Shown one piece after another: positions 1 through 6,999 of a stretch of 17,953 nucleotides of DNA. The stretch covers positions 1-17,953 of the forward strand of contig JANQNI010000088.1 of assembly GCA_028289805.1 (NCBI GenBank), given 5' to 3'. Origin of the DNA: Thermoplasmatota archaeon. Lineage in GTDB: Archaea; Thermoplasmatota; E2; JACPAO01; JAHFTW01. The notes under the pieces were generated by a model. That model searched no databases and was not told the origin of the DNA. It worked only from the letters and a program-made list of their open reading frames with translations. The translations under genes were made by a program, and so were the position numbers. Position 1 is the first letter of the stretch; each line of letters starts with the position of its first letter.

Positions 1-1
1 C

Positions 2-748
2 CTCGGCGCCACCCCCGCCCTCGCCGTGCTCGTGGGCGGCTTCCAGGTGCGCGGCGCCTGGAGCCTCGAGCCGTGGCGCGCCCTCCTGGACGCCGCCCAC
101 CCCGCCCACCTGCCCGGCCTCGACCTCCTGCACGCCGTCGGACTGAGCCTCCTCTACGCCGCCGCCAGCCTGCTGCTCGCCCTCCTGCTCACGCTGATGC
201 TCGGCTACGCCAGCCGCGGCCTCGGCGGCTGGAGCCGCACCCTCCTGCACGGCGTCGCCGCCCTCCCCCTCGGCACCAGCAGCCTCCTCATCGGCTTCGG
301 CATCCTGCTCGCCTACGGCGTGCGCGGCTTCCTCGACCCCGTCACCGGCCGCCTCCTGATCATCAGCGCCCACGCCCTCGTCGCCTTCCCCTTCACCGCC
401 CGCGCCCTCCTGCCCGCCCTCGACCAGCACGACCGGCGCCTCGACGAGGCCGCCGCGCTCCTGGGCGCCCACCCCGCCGCCGTCGCCTGGCGCATCCACC
501 GCCCCCTCCTGCGCACCCCCCTCGTGGCCGCCGCTGGCCTCGCAGCCGCCATGAGCCTCGGCGACTTCGGCGCCAGCCTGCTGCTCATGAGCACCGAGAA
601 CCGCGGCCTCGCCGTCTGGATCGGCGCCGAGGGACTCGGCAGCTTCGACCCCCTCGTGCGCGCCCAGGTCGTCGCCCTCTCGGGCCTCCTGATGGCCCTC
701 ACCGCCGCCGCCCTCGTGGCCGTCGAACGATTCGGAGACCTGCGATGA
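2..748 (+). CDS. ABC transporter permease, ThiP-like (5' end cut by window)
   Basis: Membrane permease subunit of an ABC importer. The reading frame is open to the left edge, so the true start lies outside; codons run from base 2. The visible part is strongly hydrophobic with about five membrane segments. It carries the cytoplasmic EAA-type coupling loop (DEAAALLGAHP, about codons 145-160) that contacts the ATPase, followed by a SLGDFGASLL segment resembling the last domain of thiamine/thiamine-pyrophosphate permease ThiP and related Fe(III) permeases. Its TGA overlaps the ATG of the downstream ATPase (ATGA), so the two are translationally coupled. ThiP is a double-domain protein, so a good part may be missing upstream. 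The substrate (thiamine, iron or another small ion) cannot be decided without the binding protein. Confidence 0.8.
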   Translation, partial: LGATPALAVLVGGFQVRGAWSLEPWRALLDAAHPAHLPGLDLLHAVGLSLLYAAASLLLALLLTLMLGYASRGLGGWSRTLLHGVAALPLGTSSLLIGFGILLAYGVRGFLDPVTGRLLIISAHALVAFPFTARALLPALDQHDRRLDEAAALLGAHPAAVAWRIHRPLLRTPLVAAAGLAAAMSLGDFGASLLLMSTENRGLAVWIGAEGLGSFDPLVRAQVVALSGLLMALTAAALVAVERFGDLR

Positions 749-1419
749 ACCCCGCCCACGACCTGGACGTCCACGACCTGCACTTCGCCTACGACGACCG
801 CCCCGTCCTCCAGGGCGCCAGCCTGCACGTCCCCGCCGGCCAGAGCGGCTTCCTCCTCGGCCCCAGCGGCAGCGGCAAGAGCACCCTCCTGCGCCTCGTC
901 GCCGGCCTTGAAGCCCCCGCCGCCGGCCGCCTGCGCCTGGGCGACGACGACCTGGCCGAGCTCCCCACCCACCGGCGCCGCGTCGGCATGCTGTTTCAAG
1001 AACCCGCCCTGTTCCCCCACCTCAACGTCTGGCACAACGTCGCCTTCGGCCTCCCCTACCGCGGCGTGGCGCGCTCAGAACGGCGCAGGGAGGCGCTCCG
1101 GTGGCTGGAGGTCGTGGGCCTCGCCGCGCGCGCCGACGAGGAGGTCGACGAACTCAGTGGCGGACAGCGCCAGCGCGTGGCCCTGGCACGGACGCTCGCG
1201 GCCCGACCCCGCGCCGTGCTGCTCGACGAACCGTTTTCCGCCCTCGACCGCGCCCTGCGCGACGAACTGGGCCCCCGCGTCAAGGACCTGCTCTCCGCGC
1301 AGGGAGTCGCGGCGCTCTGGGTCACCCACGACGAACCGGAAGCGTTCGCGCTCGGAGACCGGGTGTGGCGACTGGTCGACGGCCGCTGCGAGACGGCCGT
1401 GGACGCCGGGCCGGCGTGA
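745..1419 (+). CDS. ABC importer ATPase, ThiQ-like
   Basis: Cytoplasmic ATPase (224 aa) powering the permease encoded just upstream; the start ATG overlaps the permease stop. All ABC motifs are intact: Walker A GPSGSGKST (39-47), Q-loop FQEP (Q85), signature LSGGQ (137-141), Walker B AVLLDEP (157-163) and H-loop THDE (H195). It ends soon after the H-loop and lacks the C-terminal TOBE regulatory domain found in maltose- or molybdate-type ATPases; this short form matches ThiQ. The FQEPALFPHL segment is typical of thiamine, iron and spermidine importers. The stop directly abuts the stop of the convergent presenilin gene with no spacer. Family assignment is firm, substrate is inferred. Confidence 0.85.
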   Translation: MNPAHDLDVHDLHFAYDDRPVLQGASLHVPAGQSGFLLGPSGSGKSTLLRLVAGLEAPAAGRLRLGDDDLAELPTHRRRVGMLFQEPALFPHLNVWHNVAFGLPYRGVARSERRREALRWLEVVGLAARADEEVDELSGGQRQRVALARTLAARPRAVLLDEPFSALDRALRDELGPRVKDLLSAQGVAALWVTHDEPEAFALGDRVWRLVDGRCETAVDAGPA

Positions 1420-2406
1420 CTACCAGAAGACGAGCCCGCCCGTCGCCGCGTACACGCCGGCCAGGAACCCGAGGATGGCGCCGCCGTTGAGCAGCGGCAG
1501 TCCGGCCTGGGGGTTGCCCTTCATGACGAAGGTCATCAGCACGGAGTAGCCCAGCAGCGTCCCGACGGCGGCGCCGAGGGCCTCCAGCCGTCCGTCGCTG
1601 CCCGTCGGGGGGAAGACGAGGGCGCTGACGACGAGGATCGTGGGCATGACGAGGTCGCCCAGGCCCATGAAGAACGCCTCGCGCTCCTCCTTGTTCTCCG
1701 GTCCGGCCTCCTTGAACTTGGCCGCGTCGCGCAGGAAGGAGTACCCGCGGTGCTTGGGCACCACCAGCAGGACGGGCAACCGCAACTCGATGACGGAGTC
1801 GGCGAGGGACAGCATGTGCTTGGTCTTGTAGACCGCGATGGCGTCGTAGACGGCCAGGCCCACCAGCAGCACGAGCACGGGCACGAGGCCGAGGCTGATG
1901 CCGAAGATGGCCGCCGCGCCCGCCGCCACCAGGATGCCCACGAGGTCGACGACGTACCACTCCGGCTTCTTGTAGAGCCACAACGTCGCCGTCGCGGCGC
2001 CGACGATGCCGAGGCCCCACGCGGGCAGGGACGCCATGCCGAAGTGCATCAGCACCGGCCCCACGACGTATGCGACCGTGGAGCCCACCGCCGTCAGGAT
2101 GATGGCCTGGATGAGCCACTTCTTGCCCTTCTTGGCGATGTAGAGGATCAGGAACGTGAAACCCAGCAGGAGCAGGATGTACCACAGGCTGTTGCCGGCG
2201 TTCTCCGGGTCCTCGAACGCCTGCAGGTTGGCGTCGAGAAACGGCTGGGCGAACAGCACGGCGAGCACCTGTGTCACGACGAACGTGAGCATGAGGACGC
2301 CGGCGGCGACGAGGTCGGCGCCGGTGACGGGGGGGACCTCGTCCTGGGTGGCCGTCGCGGGGGCCGTGGCGGTCTCGGGGGCGTCCGTGGGGACGGGCTC
2401 CGGCAT
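1420..2406 (-). CDS. Presenilin/signal-peptide-peptidase homologue (intramembrane aspartyl protease)
   Basis: Multi-pass membrane aspartyl protease of the archaeal PSH family, which cuts substrates within the lipid bilayer. Hydrophobic segments run through most of the protein after an acidic, Pro/Thr/Ala-rich N-terminus of about 25 residues. Numbering from the upstream GTG (2418), the two catalytic aspartates are visible: AVYDAIAVY (D192) and GLGDLVMP (D255). The C-terminal AGLPLLNGG segment (305-313) sits where presenilins have the PAL motif, here reading AGL-P. The ATG at 2406, fifth codon of the longer frame, is preferred because a CTTATC TATA-like box lies about 27 nt upstream, fitting a leaderless mRNA; the GTG at 2418 would add four residues. 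It is convergent with the ABC ATPase. Substrates in archaea are largely unknown. Confidence 0.88.
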   Translation of the reverse strand: MPEPVPTDAPETATAPATATQDEVPPVTGADLVAAGVLMLTFVVTQVLAVLFAQPFLDANLQAFEDPENAGNSLWYILLLLGFTFLILYIAKKGKKWLIQAIILTAVGSTVAYVVGPVLMHFGMASLPAWGLGIVGAATATLWLYKKPEWYVVDLVGILVAAGAAAIFGISLGLVPVLVLLVGLAVYDAIAVYKTKHMLSLADSVIELRLPVLLVVPKHRGYSFLRDAAKFKEAGPENKEEREAFFMGLGDLVMPTILVVSALVFPPTGSDGRLEALGAAVGTLLGYSVLMTFVMKGNPQAGLPLLNGGAILGFLAGVYAATGGLVFW

Positions 2407-2430
2407 CGGGCCGACCACGGGCGGCGGGCG

Positions 2431-2438
2431 GATAAGGG
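2431..2438 (-). promoter_or_regulatory. TATA-like box of presenilin gene
   Basis: Read on the minus strand, CCTTATC is the only AT-rich stretch in a GC-rich gap. It is centred about 27 nt upstream of the ATG at 2406, the spacing of an archaeal TATA box for a leaderless transcript. Confidence 0.5.
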
Positions 2439-2460
2439 GTGCGAAGGCGGCGGTCGCGGC

Positions 2461-3006
2461 CTACCAGAGTTCCTGACTCGCCCGCCGCTGGTCCCTGCGC
2501 TTCTTCTCCAGGAACCGGTACACGCTGGCGTGCTCGGCGCCGCGCAACAGCATCTCCAACGCGTGCTTGGCGTCGCCGATGCTCTCCAGGGGGCCGACGA
2601 CGGCGACGGTGTGGCCGTAGATGGCGAGGTCGCAGCCGGTCTGCTCCTCGATGATGCGGCGGGTCTTGCCCTCGCTGCCGATGACGCGGGCGGCGACGCG
2701 GCGCACGTGGTTCTTGTGCTTGCCGACGAAGTCGTGGATGTCCAGCAGTTCGAAGTAGACGTCGTCGCTGAAGAGGCGCATGGCGTGGTCGGGGCTGAAG
2801 CCGCGGCCCAGCGCCTTGACGATGTCCTGCATCTTCATGACCATGAGGGGGTCCACGTCGTCCTTCTCGTCGTGGATGGTGACCTCGTTCTGGTCCGTGT
2901 CGATGCTGAGCTTGATGCCGCTGCGGCGCTCCAGGAGCTTCTTGGTCTTGCCCTTCTCGCCGATGACGACGGCGATGCGGTCCTTGGGGATGCGGACGTA
3001 GATCAT
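2461..3006 (-). CDS. Two-KH-domain RNA-processing protein (archaeal Pno1/Dim2/Krr1 type)
   Basis: RNA-binding protein of 181 aa. In eukaryotes Pno1/Dim2 helps mature the 3' end of small-subunit rRNA, and the archaeal homologue is thought to act in the same step. Two KH domains are visible: the first with VIGEKGKTKK (GxxG at 16-19), the second with VIGSEGKTRR (GxxG at 110-113). The tail is basic. The N-terminus MIYVRIPKDR is characteristic. Its ATG overlaps the TGA of the RIO1 gene by ATGA, making it the last gene of the aIF1A-RIO1-KH operon. Length and domain order match the family. The rRNA role is inferred from the family. Confidence 0.9.
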   Translation of the reverse strand: MIYVRIPKDRIAVVIGEKGKTKKLLERRSGIKLSIDTDQNEVTIHDEKDDVDPLMVMKMQDIVKALGRGFSPDHAMRLFSDDVYFELLDIHDFVGKHKNHVRRVAARVIGSEGKTRRIIEEQTGCDLAIYGHTVAVVGPLESIGDAKHALEMLLRGAEHASVYRFLEKKRRDQRRASQELW

Positions 3007-3890
3007 TCGGGTAGCTCCAACAATCGCTTCAGGTCGGAGGGTTCGCAGCGCACGCGGTGGCGCTTGAAGAAGGAGGTGAGGTTGCGGGCGTCGCGGTCGA
3101 GGAACTCCCACGCCATGGGGTGGTTCTTGAGCACGGCCTGGCCGACGTCGATGACGCGGGGGCGGGCGCGCTCGGGGTCGTCGAAGTCCTCGACGAGGAC
3201 GTTGTACTCGGAGAGGTCGGCGTGGACGAGGCCGGCCTTGTTGTAGGAGGCGACGTAGTCGTCGCGCAGTTTCTCCCAGAACCGCGTCGCCTCCGCCGGT
3301 TCCAGGCGGCCCAGGTCCTTCAGCTTGGGCCAGGCGTCGCCGTCGCGTCCCAGGAACTCGGTCACCAGCACGTTGTTGAGCACCTTGATGGGCTCGGGCA
3401 CGTCCACGCCGGCGTCGCGCAGGCGCATGAGGTTGCGGTATTCCTTCTGCGCCCACGCGTAGACGAGGCCGCGCTTGTCGCCGCCGACGCCCTCGAAGCG
3501 TTCGTCGCCCTGGATGTACTTCAGGACGTGCTTGAAGGTGGCCGTGTTGATGCGGTAGATCTTCACGGCGACGTGGCCGCCCGTGGGGGTGGTGCCGCGG
3601 AAGACGTTGGCCTCCTTGCCGGTGCTGACGGGGTGGTCGAGGCTGCGCAGGACGCCGTGGCTCAGCAGCCGGTGCAGCGTCATCAGGGTGGGGTGGTCGA
3701 AGACCTCCCCCTCCGTGCGACGGTCCACGCCCTCCCGTTGTGGCAGACGGGCGGTCAGGCGGTCGGCTTGCTCGTAGGCCCACTCGTCGTTGCTGGCGAC
3801 CTTCTCGTCCTCGTCGACGAGGTCGAAGTCCTCGCCCAGGTCCTCCAGGTCCAGCAGGGGGCCGTCGTCGGTCACCGGCTCAGAATCCAT
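3003..3890 (-). CDS. rio1: RIO1 atypical serine protein kinase/ATPase
   Basis: Cytoplasmic RIO-family kinase (295 aa). Eukaryotic Rio1 acts on pre-40S particles in small ribosomal subunit maturation. Visible elements: an acidic N-terminal region (about 1-35), the RIO nucleotide loop STGKEANVF (89-97), the ATP-binding lysine in VAVKIYR (K110), the catalytic loop LVHADLSEYN (D225, N230) and the metal-binding VIDVGQAV (D248). The flexible loop and C-terminal helices typical of RIO1 are present. The start overlaps the end of the aIF1A gene by 11 nt and the stop overlaps the KH gene start, so all three are co-translated. The subtype is well supported by the HADLSEYN and DVGQ motifs. Confidence 0.95.
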   Translation of the reverse strand: MDSEPVTDDGPLLDLEDLGEDFDLVDEDEKVASNDEWAYEQADRLTARLPQREGVDRRTEGEVFDHPTLMTLHRLLSHGVLRSLDHPVSTGKEANVFRGTTPTGGHVAVKIYRINTATFKHVLKYIQGDERFEGVGGDKRGLVYAWAQKEYRNLMRLRDAGVDVPEPIKVLNNVLVTEFLGRDGDAWPKLKDLGRLEPAEATRFWEKLRDDYVASYNKAGLVHADLSEYNVLVEDFDDPERARPRVIDVGQAVLKNHPMAWEFLDRDARNLTSFFKRHRVRCEPSDLKRLLELPE

Positions 3891-4299
3891 GGTCCAGCAA
3901 CGCGGGGATGAGGCCGCGCCGGGACAGGTGCTGGGACTGGATGCGCAGGTAGCGGTGCTTGACGTCGGCCTTGCCGTCGTCGATGTCCCACGGGCGCACG
4001 ATGATGAGGTCGCCGGGCTTGATCCACTGGCGACGCTTCATCTTGCCCGGGATGCGGGCCATGCGGCTCTTGCCGTCCTCGCACATCACGACGAGCTTGC
4101 TGGCGCCCAGCAACTGGTCCGCGATGGCGAACAGTTCGCGGTTCTTGGGGTCGGGGAGGCGGTACCGGATGGGGCCCTCGTCCTCCAGGTTGAGGTTGCG
4201 GGCCTCCCGGTCGGCGGCGCGCATCGCCTTGCCGCCGGTCGCCGGCTCCGCGGCCTCGATCTCGCGCTCCGCGAGCTTGTCCGCTTGTTCGTCTGCCAC
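3880..4299 (-). CDS. eif1A: Translation initiation factor aIF1A
   Basis: aIF1A binds the A site of the small ribosomal subunit during initiation. The 139-residue protein has a charged N-terminal tail (1-40) and an S1-like OB fold (about 43-123) with recognisable family segments: RYRLPDPKNRELFAI, MARIPGKMKRR, WIKPGDLIIV and KADVKHRYL. The GTG at 4299 is chosen because a strong TATA box (TTTTATAG) is centred about 26 nt upstream, giving a leaderless message and an MADEQ start; the GTG at 4311 would add four residues but place the start too close to the TATA. The N-terminal tail is somewhat longer than in typical archaeal aIF1A. First gene of an operon with RIO1 and a KH protein. Confidence 0.92.
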   Translation of the reverse strand: MADEQADKLAEREIEAAEPATGGKAMRAADREARNLNLEDEGPIRYRLPDPKNRELFAIADQLLGASKLVVMCEDGKSRMARIPGKMKRRQWIKPGDLIIVRPWDIDDGKADVKHRYLRIQSQHLSRRGLIPALLDHGF

Positions 4300-4320
4300 A
4301 AGGGTTCCCACGATGGGGTT

Positions 4321-4335
4321 CTATAAAAGGTTGGA
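4321..4335 (-). promoter_or_regulatory. Promoter of aIF1A-RIO1-KH operon
   Basis: Minus-strand reading CCAACCTTTTATAG contains a near-consensus archaeal TATA box (TTTATA, 4322-4327) preceded by a BRE-like CCAACC. It is one of the two best TATA boxes in the window. Its centre is about 26 nt from the GTG at 4299, which decides that start. Confidence 0.75.
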
Positions 4336-4362
4336 TGGAGGGGTGGGCGGCGGCGGGGCGCC

Positions 4363-4617
4363 TCAGGCGGGGCATCGGCCGGGTCCGAAGACGTCGTCGC
4401 AGGCCCCGGTGGCGGCGTTGAGCAGCGCGACGAGCGTGTACCCGTAGCATTGGCTGAGGATGATGGAGCCACCCGTGCAGTATTGCTTGGCCGCGTCGGC
4501 CGCGCACTGGATGCCGGGGAGCAGGCCCTCGCAGGAGCTGGACTCGGAGGGGCCGGCGCTGACGCCGGGGGCAAGGAGCAGGGATGCAAGCAGGGCGACG
4601 GTGGGGAGCGTGCGCAT
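4363..4617 (-). CDS. Small secreted six-cysteine protein, unknown function
   Basis: Predicted 84-residue exported protein. A Sec-type signal peptide is clear: MRTLPT, a hydrophobic core (VALLASLLLAPGV) and a likely cleavage near SAG (about residue 21). The mature chain of about 63 residues has six cysteines (29, 38, 47, 57, 73, 82), suggesting three disulfides, and is otherwise small and uncharged. An AT-rich stretch lies about 24 nt before the ATG, and a TCTCGGA element starts 41 nt before it. Promoter layout and signal peptide resemble the five-gene secreted array at 16024-17626, but the mature part does not align by eye. It is divergent from ThyX. No known family recognised. Confidence 0.65.
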   Translation of the reverse strand: MRTLPTVALLASLLLAPGVSAGPSESSSCEGLLPGIQCAADAAKQYCTGGSIILSQCYGYTLVALLNAATGACDDVFGPGRCPA

Positions 4618-4636
4618 GGGGGTGCATCGGGGTGCG

Positions 4637-4658
4637 GTTTTTTGAGGTTGTTCCGAGA
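4637..4658 (-). promoter_or_regulatory. Promoter of the six-cysteine secreted gene
   Basis: On the minus strand, TCTCGGAAC begins exactly 41 nt before the ATG at 4617 and is followed by an A6 run (4638-4643) about 24 nt before the ATG. The position matches the TCCCGAG element of the secreted array; the CTCGGAAC core also occurs in front of the aIF5A TATA box, so part of it may be an ordinary BRE. Confidence 0.45.
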
Positions 4659-4725
4659 CCGACGGGTTGGCTCCACGCGACCTGTGCCCCCAACCCTCAA
4701 ACGCCGCACCGCGGTGGCTGCCTCG

Positions 4726-6483
4726 ATGGAGACGGTGCAGCAGCGGCGCCGCGTGCGGGCGGTGGAGCCGTCGGTGTCCCTCGTGGCCTACACGCACGAC
4801 CCCCACGGCCTCGCGGTGGCCAGCGCGCGCACGTGCTACGCGGCCGACTTCGTCTTCGTCCACCAGCTCACGCCGAAGGGGGAGCGCACCCGGACGACGC
4901 TGCTGGACGCCCTGCCGGACTTCCGCGCCGAACTGGACGAGGTCGGCGACCCCCGCACGCCCCACGAGCGTCGCATCGAACTCGTGGGTGCCCTGTCGCC
5001 CCGGGCGCCGGACGACGAGACGCGCAACGCACTGGCCATCTTCGCGGACCTGGCGCGACAGCGGGCCCCCAACGACGCCCGCATCGCCCAGAGCATCTAC
5101 GAAGCGGGCCACCACACTCCCTTCCAGCACCCGACGTTCGTCTTCGCGCTGGAGGGCGTCAGCCGCAACGTGGTGGAGTCGTTCCTGCACCAGCACACGT
5201 TCTACAACTCCGAGCAGCAGAGCCAGCGCTACGTGGAGATGCGGGACGCGGACGTGGTGGTGCCCGCCTCCGTCGCGGACGCCCCCGAGGCCCGGGAGGT
5301 CTACGAGCACGCCGTCGCCACCGCCTGGGACGCCTACCACGACCTGCGGGAGCGCCTGGTGGTGCCCAACGAGAAGGTGATGGGGGCCATCGGCCGCATC
5401 AAAGGCCAGTCGGGGAAGCAGGTGCGCTCGGAGGCCGAGAAGAAGGCGCAGGAGATGGCGCGTTACGTCGTCCCCGTCGCCGCCGCCACCAAGCTGTACC
5501 ACACCGTCACCGGCATCGTGCTGATGCGCTACGTGCGCATGGCCAACGCCCAGAACGCGGCGCCCGAGGCCCGCGCCGTCGTCGCGGCGATGGTGGACGC
5601 GGTGCGCGCCGTCGACCCGACGTTCCTGGAGGCCATCGGGGAGACGCCGCACCCGCGCGAGGACCTGGTCGAGTGGCGCCTCAGCACCGACGCGCCCGTG
5701 CGCCCCGGCATGGACCTGGACGGGCACACCAGCCGGCTCGTCCACGCCACGCCCGACGCCGCCGACCTCGTCGCCGACGCCGTGCGCGAGGTCACCGGCA
5801 GCGACCTGGCCGACGACGAACTGCTGCCCCTGGTCCTGGACCCGGCCCGCAACCGCGTCTGGAACGACACCCTCAACACCTGGGACCACAGCCCCGTCCT
5901 GCGCTGCCTGCGCCACGTCCACTACACGTTCCACAAGCGCCAGAGCCTCACCGCCTACGCCCAGGACCAGCGCCACCGCATGACGCCGGGCACGCGGCCG
6001 CTGCTGCACCGCTGTCTCGGTGACGCGCCCGATGTCTACGTCCCCGACGTCCTCGACGGCGACGCCGAGGCGCGGGCCGTCTACGACGACGCCGTCGCCA
6101 CGCTCTGGGAGGCGATGCACCGGCTCGTGGCCCTCGGCGTGCCGCGGGAGGACGCCACGTACCTGCTGCCCAACGCCACGAACCTCTACTACACCCAGAG
6201 CGGCGACCTGCTGAGCTACATCCACAAGTGGCGGCTGCGGTTGTGCTTCAACGCGCAGAAGGAGATCTTCGACGCCGCCCTGGACGAGTTGCGGCAGGTC
6301 CAGGCCGTCCACCCGGAGTTGACGCGGTGGCTGGGGCCGCCGTGCTCGTTCATCGCGGCGACGGTCCCCGACGACCTCCAGGACGACGTGGAGGCGTGCT
6401 GCCCCGAGGGCCCGCGCTGGTGCGGCGTGAAGGTGTGGAAGAACTTCGACGCCGGGGCCGGGAAGCCGAAGCGGCCGTACTGA
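4726..6483 (+). CDS. thyX: Double-length FAD-dependent thymidylate synthase (tandem ThyX domains)
   Basis: ThyX methylates dUMP to dTMP using methylene-tetrahydrofolate and FAD. This protein is 585 aa, about twice a usual ThyX (roughly 220-270), and consists of two diverged ThyX-like halves. The first half has HHTPFQHPTFVF (129-140) and QHTFYNSEQQSQRY (156-169), which aligns with the RHR-x7-S-x-R signature but has QHT for RHR. The second half keeps RHR (416-418) but lacks the following S-x-R; it also has the LPNAT...RLRL...AQKEI region (481-514) typical of the ThyX C-terminus. The catalytic set thus appears split between halves. The ATG at 4726 is chosen because homology begins at VSLVAYTHDP (17-26); an in-frame GTG at 4714 is an alternative, and only a weak TCAAA box lies upstream. 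Monocistronic. Confidence 0.88.
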   Translation: METVQQRRRVRAVEPSVSLVAYTHDPHGLAVASARTCYAADFVFVHQLTPKGERTRTTLLDALPDFRAELDEVGDPRTPHERRIELVGALSPRAPDDETRNALAIFADLARQRAPNDARIAQSIYEAGHHTPFQHPTFVFALEGVSRNVVESFLHQHTFYNSEQQSQRYVEMRDADVVVPASVADAPEAREVYEHAVATAWDAYHDLRERLVVPNEKVMGAIGRIKGQSGKQVRSEAEKKAQEMARYVVPVAAATKLYHTVTGIVLMRYVRMANAQNAAPEARAVVAAMVDAVRAVDPTFLEAIGETPHPREDLVEWRLSTDAPVRPGMDLDGHTSRLVHATPDAADLVADAVREVTGSDLADDELLPLVLDPARNRVWNDTLNTWDHSPVLRCLRHVHYTFHKRQSLTAYAQDQRHRMTPGTRPLLHRCLGDAPDVYVPDVLDGDAEARAVYDDAVATLWEAMHRLVALGVPREDATYLLPNATNLYYTQSGDLLSYIHKWRLRLCFNAQKEIFDAALDELRQVQAVHPELTRWLGPPCSFIAATVPDDLQDDVEACCPEGPRWCGVKVWKNFDAGAGKPKRPY

Positions 6484-6548
6484 ACGGGGCGGACCGTCCG
6501 GGCTGCTCGCGCGTTGGTGGCTGGTGCCGGGGGGCCGAGGCGACCGTG

Positions 6549-6929
6549 CTACGCCCCGTCGCCCGCGTCCTCGGGGGGCGTCCCGAAGAAGTCCACCATC
6601 AGGTCGTGCCCGTCCGGGTCCTTGGCGGTGAAGAACCGGCCGCCCTCGCCGTACCCCTCCTGCAACTCGCTGACCTCTGCGCCGGTGCCGGCCAGGGCGC
6701 CCTGCACGGCGGCGTGGATCGCCTCGATGCCTCCGTCCGGGTTGAAGGTCAGGATGGGCCGCTCGAACATTCCCTGGAACAGGCCGACCTTCGTCGTGCC
6801 CTGCTCCAGGACGACGTAGTCCTGCTCGCGGGCGTCGTGGACGACGCGGAAGCCGAACGCCTCGTAGAACGGGATGCTGGTCTCCAGGTCCTTGACGGGG
6901 AGGCTGACGGAGAAGGTGCCCAGGTCCAT
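6549..6929 (-). CDS. VOC (glyoxalase/bleomycin-resistance) superfamily protein
   Basis: Small cytoplasmic protein of 126 aa with a VOC fold. It begins with SVSLPVKDLETSIPFYEAFGF (7-27), the usual first beta-strand and helix, has a mid-protein strand pair (YVVLEQGTTKVGLF), and ends with the signature KDPDGHDLMVDFFG (103-116). The usual glyoxalase metal ligands (His/Gln at the first strand and Glu near the end) are not evident, so it may bind a ligand rather than act as a metal-dependent lyase. It converges with ThyX (65 nt gap) and lies 70 nt downstream of the KatG stop on the same strand. The specific activity cannot be told from sequence. Confidence 0.82.
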   Translation of the reverse strand: MDLGTFSVSLPVKDLETSIPFYEAFGFRVVHDAREQDYVVLEQGTTKVGLFQGMFERPILTFNPDGGIEAIHAAVQGALAGTGAEVSELQEGYGEGGRFFTAKDPDGHDLMVDFFGTPPEDAGDGA

Positions 6930-6999
6930 GCCGGGGCATGGGCGTCTGGCTCTTGACGTTCGGGGCCGATTTGGACGGTCCGGGCGGTGCAGGCTTGGC

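Noticed and set aside
1750..3246. A 498-codon plus-strand frame across the presenilin, KH and RIO1 genes
   Set aside because: It spans several well-identified minus-strand genes and has no domain-like content.
4363..6939. An 858-codon open frame on the minus strand running across ThyX
   Set aside because: It is antisense to a well-supported ThyX and its middle is Arg/Gly/Val/His-rich noise from GC-rich codons. Only its last 84 codons (from ATG 4617) look real, and are reported as the secreted protein.
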